This document shows, one piece after another, positions 34,367-44,755 of a stretch of 64,000 nucleotides of DNA. How positions within the stretch are numbered: the stretch's first letter is position 1; every line of letters begins with the position of its first letter. The stretch is from Pisolithus tinctorius. Lineage: Eukaryota; Basidiomycota; Agaricomycetes; Boletales; Pisolithaceae. The position numbers and the translations under genes were made by a program. The stretch is from the NCBI GenBank assembly GCA_024663395.1, contig JANFAH010000011.1, positions 992,001-1,056,000 of the forward strand, read 5' to 3'. The notes beneath the pieces are model-generated. The model worked only from the letters and a program-made list of their open reading frames with translations, had not been told where the DNA came from and searched no databases.

Positions 34367-35985
34367 ATGTCCGACTCAAACCCCAGCTCTCAGGATACCC
34401 AGATTTCTTCTGGCAAGTGTGCTGATGTGCTACACCATCGCTTTCCATGTGCAGGCTACTGGCTCAACCTATTACCAACACATCCATTCATCCATGGGAC
34501 ACAGCCTGATGCCAGTGGTGCGGGTGGAGTGCACCCTCTCCCCTGCTTGCCTCTGGACTCGCCTGGCCAAATGGGCTATTCTGCGCAGCCATATCGATTC
34601 CCTGCACAGATGGTGGGCTCGTTGGGTAATTGTGATGAGCCAAGGATGCATTATTCATCTCTGCAGCCAACGTCTTCAGTGGTGGCAAGTCCTCGTCAGC
34701 TAGACAATGCAGAAGGTAAGTAACTACTCCAATAATTATTGGTGTGTTGTGAATTCATTTTTTTTGCATGGCAGGAAACCTTCGAATCACAGTGTCCATC
34801 CCACTCGATACTAGTTTTGTTGGGGGAACTGTTAGCCGTGTCCAGCTGCGATTCGCAGTAGACACCAGCTTTGAGGATTTTTTCTCTTGTATTTGTGCGA
34901 AGATGGATCTTGATCCCAAGGAAGCTCAACTGGGCTACAAATATCACACTGACCGTGTTCGTGACCCTCCACACCAGCTCTCCAATGCCCAACAGCTTGC
35001 AGAAGCATTTGAACATGGTCGTCACCTTTTGAAACGCACTCGGGTGCGGGAGGTTGTTCTTGAGATACATAATCTTGTAAATATATCTGTCTGAGGCCAT
35101 CACTTGCCTGGAACTGACACATTCATTTGCCAGTGCAAACCAAGTAAAGCAGGATTAGCTACTCGCCATCGTCAAGATGAAGGAGCCCAGGCATCTGCAG
35201 CAGTGGGCTCTGAGAATGACAACAACCAGGAGCTGGCGACATCAACGAGCTTTGCTGCTGAGTTCTGCAAGCTGAAGGAGCACCTCAAGTGTGCAAAACA
35301 TGTGGGCAAGTACTGCTACATCCGACCCACTGATGGTGATCACATGGAACAAGACGTCTACAAATTGACATCTTGGGCAAAGGGCATTGTATGTAACCCT
35401 ATTCTAAATGGTAATGATGTGCTGACATTTCTTGTCTTCAAGTTTACTGGAAATGCAACTTATGACCACCCACCTGAATCTAACTTGTTTGACCATACCC
35501 CTAGTAAGCGATGCCAGTTGTCATCTACAGCTGCACAAAATGCTCCTGTCATCCATGTCCACCTCCCGAACACAGGTCAACTTAGTGGCAGCTGTTCAGG
35601 GCGAGAACCAAGCCTTGCAATGCAGTACTTAACTGGGCCAGCTCCTGATGAAGATGACATCTTCGCTGTCTATCCATCAATCTCTGATGCCCTTCATCAG
35701 ATGCACATGTCAATGCCTCTTTTGAACATGCCTCAGTATGAGGAGAACCTCGTCTCCCATGGCGTTGCCTATGTGAACACAGTTAGTGGAATTTCGGAGG
35801 ATTTTTTTGTTGATGTTGTTGGTATGCCTCTTGGTGCAGTTAGATCTTTCATTGCTGTAGCTTGTCGACTTGCTTGGAGGGCGAGGAAAGGTAAAGAAAG
35901 GGCAGCTAATCCTAGTGACAGCGACAAAGAGAATGAGGACTCAAACGCTTCAGTGTGGTGTGGACACACACCTGAAGTGTGTTAA
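34367..35985 (+). CDS. unknown 500-residue companion protein of the Tc1-like transposon
   Basis: Three exons (34367-34715, 34775-35076, 35134-35985) with introns GTAAG...GGCAG (59 bp) and GTAAAT...GCCAG (57 bp) give an uninterrupted 500-residue frame; exon lengths 349+302+852 keep phase. The N-terminus is Ser/Pro/Gln-rich and probably disordered. Residues about 118-215 (RITVSIPLDTSF...YHTDRVRDPPHQLSNAQQLA...VVLEIHNL) look like a compact, perhaps ubiquitin-like or PB1-like fold (inference). Exon 3 has a Cys/His block (FCKLKEHLKCAKHVGKYCYI, PTDGDHMEQDVYKLTSWAKGI), a pattern I recall from other agaricomycete hypothetical proteins, and a Lys/Arg-Ser acidic tail. It is convergent with the transposase inside shared TIRs, so it probably helps transposition or its control. 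The function is unknown. Confidence 0.8.
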
Positions 35986-36211
35986 TTTTGACACGACATC
36001 CCCAAGATGTGGACACCTGTAACACTACATCATTGACTTGTTATGCAGGCTTTGGAATGCAACGTAGAATAGATACTACTAGTAGTACATCAGTACATTC
36101 ATTGTATGGGGAGGCAGACTTCAGTGACTTTCAAGAACAAGTATGATAGCTATGATTAGTAGTACATATGGAATCAAAGGTAGTATATTTGTAATTCAGA
36201 TGCGAAGACCA

Positions 36212-37404
36212 TCAGTATCCACAGTCAGCATACCACCCATGAAGTTTGTCTGGTGTAATTGCACTGAATGCAGCATCTATCAGTAGTTGATGGGGGTTGC
36301 AACCTGCTTCACCTGATAGTTCACTTCTTGCATAATCCAAGTTCTGCTGAATCCAGGCCTTCATGGCAGAAAAGGCCTCCTCAATTGGATTAAAGTCAGG
36401 AGAATATGCAGGTAGGTACAAAAGCCGCATTCCTCTGCAAATTCTTGTCAAGATTTGTGTGAGGAAACATGAAGATGATTTGAACATACCTTTCCTCAAT
36501 CATGACTCGAAGATAAGGTGATTTGTGGATGCTGGCATTGTCCATGACAATGACAGAGTTCTTCTGTGGATAGGGGTTCATGTTGTCCAGTAAAACATCG
36601 ATAAACTGGTTGAACATCACAGCAGTATAGGCACAGTTTTGGATGTCAAGATGGAGGATTCCATCAAGGGATACTGCGGGGAGGACAGAATACCTAGGAA
36701 AACAAGGTCAGAAAGAAATCCCTGAACCATGAGCCATGACCTACCGTAGCCCACGTACAAAGTAATCTCGTTTTTGCGCACACACTCCCACTGGTGACCA
36801 TGCTGATCGACGTTTTGTTGTTATTCAGTTACATGCAGACTCATCAACAAAGATGAGCTGTGATGGATGGTAGTTTTCAGCAACATAGACTTGGTATTCA
36901 TCTCGTGCACACTCATTTCTTTCCAATGCAACCTGTGAGACCTAGAATAGCCCCATGAACATCAGGACTCCCACCAGCATGCAGTCACTGCTCACTCATA
37001 CATACACACTTGTGAGAAAACCCATGCCTATGTAGAGTGCGTTCAATTGTAGACTCAGATACTTTGATACCTCTGGATTCCTGGAGGAGATGTTGCAGCT
37101 CACAAGTATAGACATTGGGTGTGTGCTCAACACATGCAACGAGGTACTATATGAATGCAATGCATTATCAATCAGTCACATCTAGTAGGTAATGGTTGGA
37201 ATGACCTACACAAGCATCATGTGCTGTCAGCAAACGAGGATGTCCACGTTCAAGGGGTTTCTTTGCCACAGAACCTGTGAGACGTGACAGATGAAGAACT
37301 CGGTTGACTGTGCGCTGGCTGGCACCAGTGACCCGAGCAATCTCTCCTGAGCCTATGCAAGTAGACATCCTCACCCACTCCTCCTTCACTGCATCAGGAA
37401 TATG
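36212..37404 (-). pseudogene. Tc1/IS630-type transposase, five exons, one premature TGA
   Basis: The exons on the minus strand are about 37404-37210, 37146-37006, 36941-36745, 36693-36490 and 36434-36212. Introns of 50-64 bp have GT...AG ends in phase. Exon 1 encodes a helix-turn-helix DNA-binding region (GSGEIARVTGASQRTVNRVL). The DDE triad is FVDESACN (exon 3), VIVMDNASIHKSP (exon 4) and SPDFNPIEEAF (exon 5). In exon 3 a TGA follows ACN where the family usually has Arg (ACN*ITTKRRSAW), consistent with CGA-to-TGA. The start codon was not fixed: a stop lies at about 37407 and the first in-frame start is a GTG at 37389. The enzyme would excise and insert at TA. Confidence 0.88.
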
Positions 37405-37656
37405 GCATCAGTTTCCAGGCATGCTAGGTACCACCAATCAGTGAGGGGGATTGAATCGTGCATGCTACTACCATAGTCTGTCAATATAGTATGTGAACCA
37501 CAGCAGAACACCCCAGTAATACAAAGAAGGGATAGCACGTGCCCAGTAATGCAAATAAGGGATGGCACGCGCCATTATTTGGTTACATTCCAACACTAAA
37601 TAAAAGCGCTGTTGTAAGTTTTGGTCAATTCTGGTCTATCGATATGAAGGTCGCTG

Positions 37657-37836
37657 TATTGCTACCCTTACGCTGAGTTACGGCGGACTCAGATTAGGCG
37701 AACCACCACCTATGCATCCTACGTTATCGTACGGCGACTACGATCTCAGTAACTATGAGCGTTGGCGGTAGGATCGGTGGGATAGGAGGGTCGTCCCTCG
37801 TCCCCTTCGCTCGAAAGTAAGCAAACTACTCTGACA
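37657..37836. other. CpG-rich spacer after the Tc1-like element
   Basis: Base composition changes here to CpG-rich, host-like DNA. No gene was seen. Confidence 0.4.
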
Positions 37837-38181
37837 ATGTCTCGCTTTGTGTCGTCGTCCCCACTTTCTGCTCACATGTGGGGAGACACTGAAGCTGTCA
37901 GCCCAAACTCTTTGGAACATAGCGAAGCGAACACTGCGCACGTACCAAAGACTGTTCTCGCTTCACTGCTGAACTTGTCTGCGCTCACCACACGGGAGGA
38001 TATTTCTCAGTTTGAGGCGATTGCCCGCGAACTCCTCTGCAACTACAACTTTACCATCGTGCGCGATAGCGTCTACAGCGACTACGAGATTCTCGAGTTG
38101 GAGCTTTACCTGCAAAAGTCTGGGTGTCATGAGCATCTTTTTACACATGGAAACTTCGAGCATGAACAACGTGACCAATAA
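37837..38181 (+). CDS. N-terminal part of a conserved basidiomycete protein
   Basis: An open frame of 114 codons starting MSRFVSSSPLS. The segment LLNLSALTTREDISQFEAIA and YEILELELYLQKSGCHEHLFTHG resembles the N-terminal region of a conserved hypothetical protein of mushrooms, where ELEFYLQK.GCHEDPFTHG is followed by WYFHRAP. Here the frame ends soon after FTHG (EHEQRDQ then TAA) and the following motif is not found in any frame. It may be a truncated copy, a decayed gene, or part of a spliced gene whose next exon I could not place. The codon use and CpG content are host-like. Function is not known. Confidence 0.5.
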   Translation: MSRFVSSSPLSAHMWGDTEAVSPNSLEHSEANTAHVPKTVLASLLNLSALTTREDISQFEAIARELLCNYNFTIVRDSVYSDYEILELELYLQKSGCHEHLFTHGNFEHEQRDQ

Positions 38182-38255
38182 TACGGTCGGAGCAGGTACA
38201 TCAGCAGAGACCATCATCGCTGGCTTCCTTAGCCCCAACCTTCCCGAACTCACCG

Positions 38256-38800
38256 GTGGCACCTATGTTGGACCCCGGCCACATGTTCAACGGGTTGCCG
38301 GATGGACAGCTTGATACCCGTCACACGAGACCGATCGGTAGTAACGCTGGCGACGGACCTGTGATTCCACAGAATTTGCCTGCGGCTCCTCAGCGATATT
38401 CTTTGTGCACGTTTGCGTTGTTGCAGCCTGTCGATCGAGAAAGAGAGTCAAAAGGAGAGCCCAAGGAACCGGTATGCACCGCCGGAACACGGACGCGAGA
38501 AATAAAGGGATCGGCGCTCCAGGACTTATTCTTCCCTGACGTCGCCAACACCTGCTGGGTTGGCATACCCTACTCCGCCGGTCTCGTGCACATCTGCCTG
38601 GCCAGCGAATTCCTCCTAATCTACACTGGATGAACGGCGGCGGAGCGCAGCTGGGATGACACCCCGCCACACACCCCGAGGCCGGAGCTCCTGGTGGACC
38701 TAGCAAGCGATACAGCATTCCCGGCGGAGTGACGAGCAATGCCAGCTCAACCACCATCACACGATACGCCGTACCGGGACAAACATCCTCGTAAGGCTCG
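38256..38800 (+). pseudogene. possible decayed or multi-exon host gene
   Basis: A 125-codon frame (38256-38633, MAPMLDPGHMF...) lies 75 bases after the previous frame. Beyond it, another frame is Pro/Ser/Gly-rich (GGPSKRYSIPGGVTSNASS, near 38690-38740). No family was recognised. GC-rich codon positions suggest real coding history, but the exon structure could not be fixed. Confidence 0.3.
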
Positions 38801-39316
38801 CAGTCTCGGGGGTGGATATGGGTGATACGACATGCGCTTGTACAATGATTCGGCGAATGTTAGTAGAGAATCCTTGGATATGGTGACAGGTGCGAATACG
38901 GCTACGAATGCGAGGCGGGGAGGAAGGATACCCGGCTCCCCGACAGAGTGTAGATTCCACTCGGAAGTTTTGTGTGCGTTATGTTCGGGATGACGTTGGA
39001 ATGTGTCAGGCACCCGGACGGATAGTTCAGCTGGAAAGAATGGGGTTGTTTTTACCTAGTCTCCTTAGCAAGCTCGTGTAGATCTATACCAGAACTTTAA
39101 GTAACCGGAGTGTACTCGAATTCCCCATCGCCAGCTCAAGTTGTTTATTGCTCCACCTATCATCTCCAAAAAACATCCTGTACAATGTTTGCTCAACCAC
39201 TTATTGTTGCAATAGGCGGAGAGCATAAAACAAGAGCCCGGAGACCCTTGACACCATTTTCGTGGTTGTCGTCAAGACTACTTCGCTGCATATTGCATTT
39301 GCATTTGGTACAGATA
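38801..39316. other. intergenic, host-like
   Basis: No gene recognised. It lies downstream of the minus-strand deaminase-fold gene, so it should contain its terminator. Confidence 0.4.
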
Positions 39317-40828
39317 CTACACCTGAACTCTTTTTCTAGCATCCTGATGACGCTTGGCAACCAGAGCTTTCATTTCCTCTGACATCACGTACTCGCATTC
39401 CAAACCCCAATCACTGTCCGAATCACTCGACTCACATTCTTCTGATAACAGCGATTGAAGAGTGCGAGTGAGGCGCTCCTCGATTCCTTCCACGACAGCT
39501 TCATCAATAACACTCCTCCCGCCTTTTTCCAAAGCGTGTGCGAATGAACAACCTGGCAACGCCCAAGTGGCACAAGGCTTGCCATTGGACGCAGATGCCA
39601 ACCAATTTGTCCCGAATTCCTGATTGTATGCCCGGATCCACAAAGTGCAGCATAAGCAAGTCTGTTCGCTACATCCGATAGGCTTTTGCTGGCAATGATC
39701 CGAAGCATCGACCGGGTTACTGAGATAAAGCAGGATGCGAATTTCCGCGTGTAGCCGAATCGTGACGGAACGACTCCTGCGCCACATCTCCCCCATGTTT
39801 GGGGACTTTCTGCACAACTTGGCTAGGGTTTCCTCTGAGACGTCACTGCAACCAAGTACCCGTGATATGGGCTTCACGTAGCTGTCGTCCAGATTAAGCA
39901 TAGTCGCGCCAATGCCCTGAAAAGCGTCGACCCAACGATGCTGAATGCCATTCGGGAAATGGAGTTTTGCATGCTTGATCAGCTTGTCGACACCAAGAGC
40001 ATACTGAAGCACCTCAGCGAGATGGCGTTTCAGCGGCCCCGTTTGCAAGCTCCAGTCGAGATTCATGGAACTGGGGAAGTCAGTGAGCCGACGTAGAAAA
40101 CGGGAACTATTGAACGTGGCAGCGGTGACCACAAGTCGTGCGAAGACGGCATAGAGGTTTGGCGTCGCTGAGAGATTTTGCAAGTTGAATTTTTGAACGA
40201 GCTTCGTGATATCCGTCAGAAGATCACGAAGCACTGTTTGTAGAGATGGGAGTTGATAGCCACCATACTTGATGTTGCGGTAAGCCGTAGAGTGAGGAAA
40301 CTCTTCCTCGATGGAGGCTGAGGGGTAGTAGTCCCTATAGGCTTCGTCGAGGACATACGAGAATCCGAACACGGCTCTACCAATCATCTCGATTCGCTTC
40401 GCGATGTTCTCCGCGCAACGAGAAAACAGGAAAGGAAAAACATCGTATGCCTCTGTAGTCTCCGGAGCGATGATCGCCTGGAAGAACTCACGGACAGCCC
40501 GGTCGTCTTCATCGGTGACATCCTCATTCTTTGCTAAGACAAGCCTGAGACCATTACGGGTGTCGAATGTCGCAGCGAACACCTCTCCAGGCTTGCCGGT
40601 CGTCAATGCAACTGCAATGGTGTCCAGAAGGCGGGCAGTAATTCTGGTCTCGCGGTCCTGCTTCCAGTGCTGTTGGACATCAGGAATCTCGAGATCTGAG
40701 TATTCAAATTGATTGAGCAGCTGAAGTTGCTCCGAAAGACGAGCTTGATCGTCCAAGATCCTAGAATGGTTTTCTGCCATGATGTTGATGATGAATTTCA
40801 CAATCTGGTGGCTGGTCAGTGTCTCCAC
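39317..40828 (-). CDS. OTT_1508-like deaminase-fold protein
   Basis: A single intact 503-codon frame from METLTSHQ; a second Met (MAENHSRILD) 16 codons in is an alternative start. The N-terminal 350 residues are helical and of unknown role. The deaminase signature is at residues 360-426: HAE (His360, Glu362), then PIGCSEQTCLCC (Cys391, Cys394), then NGKPCATWALPG. HAE plus P...CxxC is the zinc site and proton-shuttle arrangement of the cytidine deaminase-like fold, and this spacing with PIG(C/V)S is the fungal OTT_1508-like group. The C-terminus is acidic and Ser-rich. It is the best-preserved host-like gene in the window; the surrounding DNA is CpG-rich. The substrate is unknown; nucleic acid or nucleotide deamination is inferred from the fold. 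Confidence 0.82.
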   Translation of the reverse strand: METLTSHQIVKFIINIMAENHSRILDDQARLSEQLQLLNQFEYSDLEIPDVQQHWKQDRETRITARLLDTIAVALTTGKPGEVFAATFDTRNGLRLVLAKNEDVTDEDDRAVREFFQAIIAPETTEAYDVFPFLFSRCAENIAKRIEMIGRAVFGFSYVLDEAYRDYYPSASIEEEFPHSTAYRNIKYGGYQLPSLQTVLRDLLTDITKLVQKFNLQNLSATPNLYAVFARLVVTAATFNSSRFLRRLTDFPSSMNLDWSLQTGPLKRHLAEVLQYALGVDKLIKHAKLHFPNGIQHRWVDAFQGIGATMLNLDDSYVKPISRVLGCSDVSEETLAKLCRKSPNMGEMWRRSRSVTIRLHAEIRILLYLSNPVDASDHCQQKPIGCSEQTCLCCTLWIRAYNQEFGTNWLASASNGKPCATWALPGCSFAHALEKGGRSVIDEAVVEGIEERLTRTLQSLLSEECESSDSDSDWGLECEYVMSEEMKALVAKRHQDARKRVQV

Positions 40829-41315
40829 AACTTGGAAACAAGCTCATTAGTACAGTACCTTTTGTTATCGTTATGGTGGCACGAGTTTGAGCTCTTAGAA
40901 GCGGCCCTTGAATATCACCGAAATTGTCAAACTCCGCTATTGCCCGATAAGGAATATACTCTCGAGTGGCTGTGCCACTGACGCGACGCGAGTCGGTCCA
41001 GGCTCCTTCCCACCCTTGCTAGAGCGTTGAGGGACTTCATCCTACTTACTAGAGCGTGTGTGCACATATTTGGTACCCTGGATTTCAAACCCAGCCTAAC
41101 TTTATCCCTCAAACCCTCCAGTGGCAGCTGGCACAACATAGTTCCAAGGTTCATTCACTGCTGCATGCCATTCTCTGCTCCAGTGAGGGGGGTCACATGA
41201 CTGGGGGGGTTTTAGGGGGATGGAGTTGGATTGTGATAGTATATGCACACATTTGGAAATGGCAAGACAGTGAAAAAATATGTGTAGTTATCCTTTCCTA
41301 CTACAGTCTGATATT
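40829..41315. other. transition from CpG-rich to CpG-poor DNA
   Basis: Upstream region of the deaminase gene (40829 to about 41060), then a change to CpG-poor repeat sequence. No further gene seen. Confidence 0.4.
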
Positions 41316-42025
41316 ATGCCAGAGTTGCCTTCTGGAGTTCCTAGTGTCCAAGATATTCGAGACTGGACACTTGCACTCTTTGGAAAGTGACCATGCCAAT
41401 AGCAGGTAAAAGCTGCACAAATGTTTCTGCAGGGTGATAAGGACATAGTATGCATTGCAGGGACATCTCTGGGGAAGATGCTTACTTTCTGGATGCCACT
41501 GCTCTTCTGTCTGAAAGCTATACAGATCATCATCACACTGTTGAATCAGCTTGGGAAGCAGCAGGTTGAGGGTTTGGAGAGCATGGGACTGCAGGCTATT
41601 GCAATCAATGCAGACACAGCCAATGAGAAGATTTATGAGGTATATACCTTTTGGAACATACCTCTTTCATGCACAGAACACTTACACTCAACTAGGACAT
41701 TGAGGCATTAGAATACTGAGCAGTCATAACAGGTCCAGAACAGATTATGAAGCCTGGGGGCAAGTTTGAGGCCTTGCTGAAGAAGAAGGCATTCATTGAC
41801 CAGATAATGGGGATAGTCTTTGATGAAGTGCACTGCATCACAACATGGGGGGATTTCAGGCCAGAGTACAGGGAATTGGGGCAACTACAGTTTGTCTTAC
41901 CTTGCCATGTGCCTTACATGGTCACATCTGCAATGCTAACCTTGGAGATGCTCAGTGACATCACAAGAATGCTGCAGCTCCAAGGAAAGAATGATCAGGT
42001 AAATATTCAAGTGTGCACTGACTGA
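41316..42025 (+). pseudogene. second TE-type RecQ-like helicase, N-terminal fragment
   Basis: The frame starts MPELPSGVPSVQDIRD and runs through FGK*PCQ*QVKAAQMFLQGD, motif I in decayed form (CIAGTSLGKMLTFW; the other copy has TGMGKT), an intron (GTATATACC...CAACTAG), DIEALEY*AVITGPEQIM, and motif II VFDEVHCITTWGDFRPEYRELG. It ends at a GTAAAT donor, where an LTR begins at 42027. The stops in FGK*PC and EY*AV are TGA where Arg is usual; the one in PCQ*QV is TAG where Trp is usual. This copy is much older than the one at 26394-33554 and lacks its partner gene and TIRs. Confidence 0.85.
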
Positions 42026-42026
42026 C

Positions 42027-42202
42027 TGTAAGGTTTGTGTTGGGCTTTCTCAAGCTCACTCACATGAAGAGAGCCATTAAGACATAGGAAACAGATTATT
42101 TACATGACACTTTGAGACATATTTTATGTATGAGCAAGGTATATGATACTAGGTATCACATGCCAGTAATAATGATCACTATATTAGGGTAGACCCCTAA
42201 CA
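42027..42202 (-). repeat. putative 3' LTR (176 bp)
   Basis: On the minus strand it reads TGTTAGGGGTC ... AACCTTACA. A purine-rich tract (CTACAGGGGAGGG) lies immediately upstream at 42203-42217, as expected before a 3' LTR. The matching 5' LTR was not found. Confidence 0.55.
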
Positions 42203-44200
42203 CCCTCCCCTGTAGAGCCAACATAGGCTTGGAAAGCAAAAGAAAGGAAAAACAGAAGACATATGTGAGGGTTGAGCCTTGCAATTTTCAATAGTTGAGG
42301 GTGAAGCCTTGGAATTCTATATGGAAGAAAAGGTGTTGAACCCTGCACTTCCAAACTCTAGGGAGAGTTGGATCTCCAGAGGGAATACTCCCTCACATTT
42401 GCAACCTGTCTTTGTCCTTGAACAGGTGGTCAGTCATTTCACCCTCCTCAAGCTCAGAATCTTTAACAGGGGGAATTCCCCTGGTAGTGGATGCTTCCCC
42501 ACAAGGACAGTGGGGAAGGTCATAAATAAACACTGCAGAGGTGAATGCAGAGATGATCTATTGATCATTGGCCCATAAAGGCATGTGACCAGGAGGGATC
42601 TGGTTGATAGTGCAACCAGTGGCTTGAGCCTGATGCTCATACCACTCCCTTGATCCAATATTGCCTGGGGGGCAGGGTTTGACAAGAGCCCTCCTCAGGG
42701 GCTCAATCTTGGCCATCACCTGAGGGTTATTCTCCCCTCCATTCACAACAATACTGTTGACATATTCTCAGCCCACTTGGTGGGCCCATTGCAGCATGTT
42801 GGCAGCTTCATACATGCTGACCCCATTAGCAGTGAGATATGCTGTGATTGCAGCCCTGTTGGCTGAGGTGGTGAACTTGCCATCCCAGGGATGTGATGCA
42901 CCCTTGACTGGTATCATCCCCTCACTGCAAGTAGGCAAGCCAGCTTGTGCATCCAGACATTACAAGCCCTATGGCTCTGAGGGCCTGGTGCCAGGTGCTC
43001 ATAGAGGAAGAATCCTTGAATGTTTTGCAGAGACAGGGGGTCTGCCTCTGTGTCAGAGTTATCTGGCCTGCTGGATGTCCCCAGCACTCCTGGGAGCATG
43101 GTCATGAGCATGGACTTGCTGTCTTTGCCCCAATGTTCTGTTCCTTGTCCATAAAATCCCTCCAGACCTCAATGGGGCTGTTGAGGGAGGGAGCATTCAA
43201 TGGAAGTTCAGGGATGCCCCTAGACTTCCCACCAGAGGGTTTGGCCCCTTTCACTTTGTGAGGGGGTTGTGTTTTCATGGAGGACTGAGCTTGGGAGCTT
43301 GGTCCTGGATGCTGTTCAGAGGCTGGTTGGGCCTCATGTGGTTGGACTGCTACACAGTTGATGAGAGCAGAAGTAGGGGTTGACCCTACACTTGGTGCTG
43401 GAGTCAGAGCTGCAGGAGTGTCTGCTATCTGCTCCTGCAACACTAGATATCCTCCAGAAGGTCTAGGTGTAGGTGGGGGGATCCCCACAGCAGAGGCTTG
43501 TTCCTCCTCCACTTGGGGACAGGTTGCTTTCCCCTTCCCTTTGAGCACTTCTCTCCTCTCATGTGATTTCTTGGAAGACCAAGTAGGGGGCTTCCACTCA
43601 CTCAATGTGAGGTCAATGATCTCATTTGACCCCAACTTGCACCTTTTCCACAAGTTGAGGAAGGTGATAAGGTCCTGCACCTTTCAGATGCAGGGAGCCT
43701 TATCCTCTGGCTCCTTTAATGCTTTCATGTAGAGCTGGCAGATAGCATCTGCAGTGTTGAAGAGGGTGATGGGGCCCAGGATGCCACCCTTGAACCATAC
43801 AGCCCAGTCATACTGTCACTTTCCCACAGGAACTGGTGGGACAATGCACAACTTGAGGTTGTGCTTGACACTTTCAATCTTTTCACCTTCATAAGTGTAA
43901 AGGTTGTCATTAATACTCATGAAGTGGATATGATTCTTACCATCTGAGCCTTCACCAAGACTGAGCACTCAATGGGGCCACTCAGTCCCATTGAATTCAG
44001 GGAACATTGTTCCCTGTACAGGAACAGAGGGCACACCCTCATCCAAGGTCATGTGGATGTCACTAGTGACATCCAGGAAGTCAACAGCATGGTTGACCAT
44101 TATTGCATCCTTTATAGGAGGACAGTGAGGCCATCTGTGCTGTGATGAGGGTTGTTGCTCCCTCAAGCTTCAAGAAACAGCAGACTTTGCCTGCACCCTC
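42203..44200 (-). pseudogene. unknown proteins of a minus-strand LTR element
   Basis: Minus-strand frames at 44166-43969, 43910-43725, 43680-43102 and 42746-42434 succeed one another, with stops between. The longest (192 codons) begins MQDLITFLNLWKRCKLGSNE, has a Lys-rich stretch (KKSHERREVLKGKGKA) and a Pro/Ser/Ala-rich middle. No reverse transcriptase, integrase or zinc knuckle is seen. The position before a polypurine tract and LTR suggests a gag-like or extra gene of a non-autonomous element. The family was not recognised. Confidence 0.35.
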
Positions 44201-44755
44201 CCCCCTGAAACAAGCAATGCAGTGGGGAGAGCTGTCTGAGATGTGGAAGGACCAGCCCCAGGCTGGTCATGGATATTGTGGTCAAGGCCACTGAGGGAGG
44301 CAACATGAGTGCATGCCAGATTGCACACCTCCTGCTCAACCAACATGGGAGCAGGTTCAAAGTGATGAACCTATCAGAATGGTCAACAACAGACTGCTTA
44401 CAAATCAAATGTGCATGCACACAGCAACTCCATGCCACACAGCAAAGCTACTTACTTACAGCTCAAGTGTCAATCTCAGAAGTGCTGCCAATGCAAATCC
44501 CTCACATACAACATGTCTACACAAGGTTTTATATAAAGGGTATGGATTTATTTTTCCAAACGGTGACTCACTGAGGGGGTGTGTTGGAACATACTGCTGT
44601 TCTGTGCAGCAAGTACTGCTTATGTAATACTTCCATACATTTTAGCCACTTCATTTTTCCTTGTACCTCAGACTTTGCCCTACTTTGAAGACTGGGCTTT
44701 CACACTCTTTAGTTCACCCTGCAACTTTGGTCCCTTCTCAAAATGAGGACAATAC
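44201..44755. other. no recognisable gene; possible LTR start
   Basis: ACTGAGGGGGTG followed by TGTTGGAACATAC (44570-44595) looks like a plus-strand polypurine tract and LTR start, as in copia elements. No convincing RNase H coding is seen before it. Confidence 0.35.

Larger units (their letters stand above)
33886..37656. mobile_element. two-gene Tc1-like transposon, TA-flanked
   Basis: Terminal inverted repeats of about 70 bp start CAGCGACCTTCATATC (33886-33955 and 37587-37656, about five mismatches). TA lies outside both ends (33884-33885, 37657-37658). The 3,771-bp element contains a plus-strand gene (34367-35985) and a minus-strand transposase (36212-37404) that converge. Most differences between the TIRs are CG in one and TG/CA in the other (for example ATCGATAG versus ATCAATAG). 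Confidence 0.92.

Noticed and set aside
37168..37568. Alternative upstream exon for the Tc1 transposase (MPSLICITGHVL...)
   Set aside because: A stop separates it from the helix-turn-helix frame and it has no resemblance to transposase N-termini.
38287..38760. 157-codon minus-strand frame in the host-like region
   Set aside because: It has Arg/Pro-biased composition typical of an antisense shadow of GC-rich coding DNA and matches nothing recognised.
23344..41060. Starship-like giant element
   Set aside because: There is no DUF3435/tyrosine recombinase gene, and the block resolves into separate TIR-bounded elements plus host-like genes.
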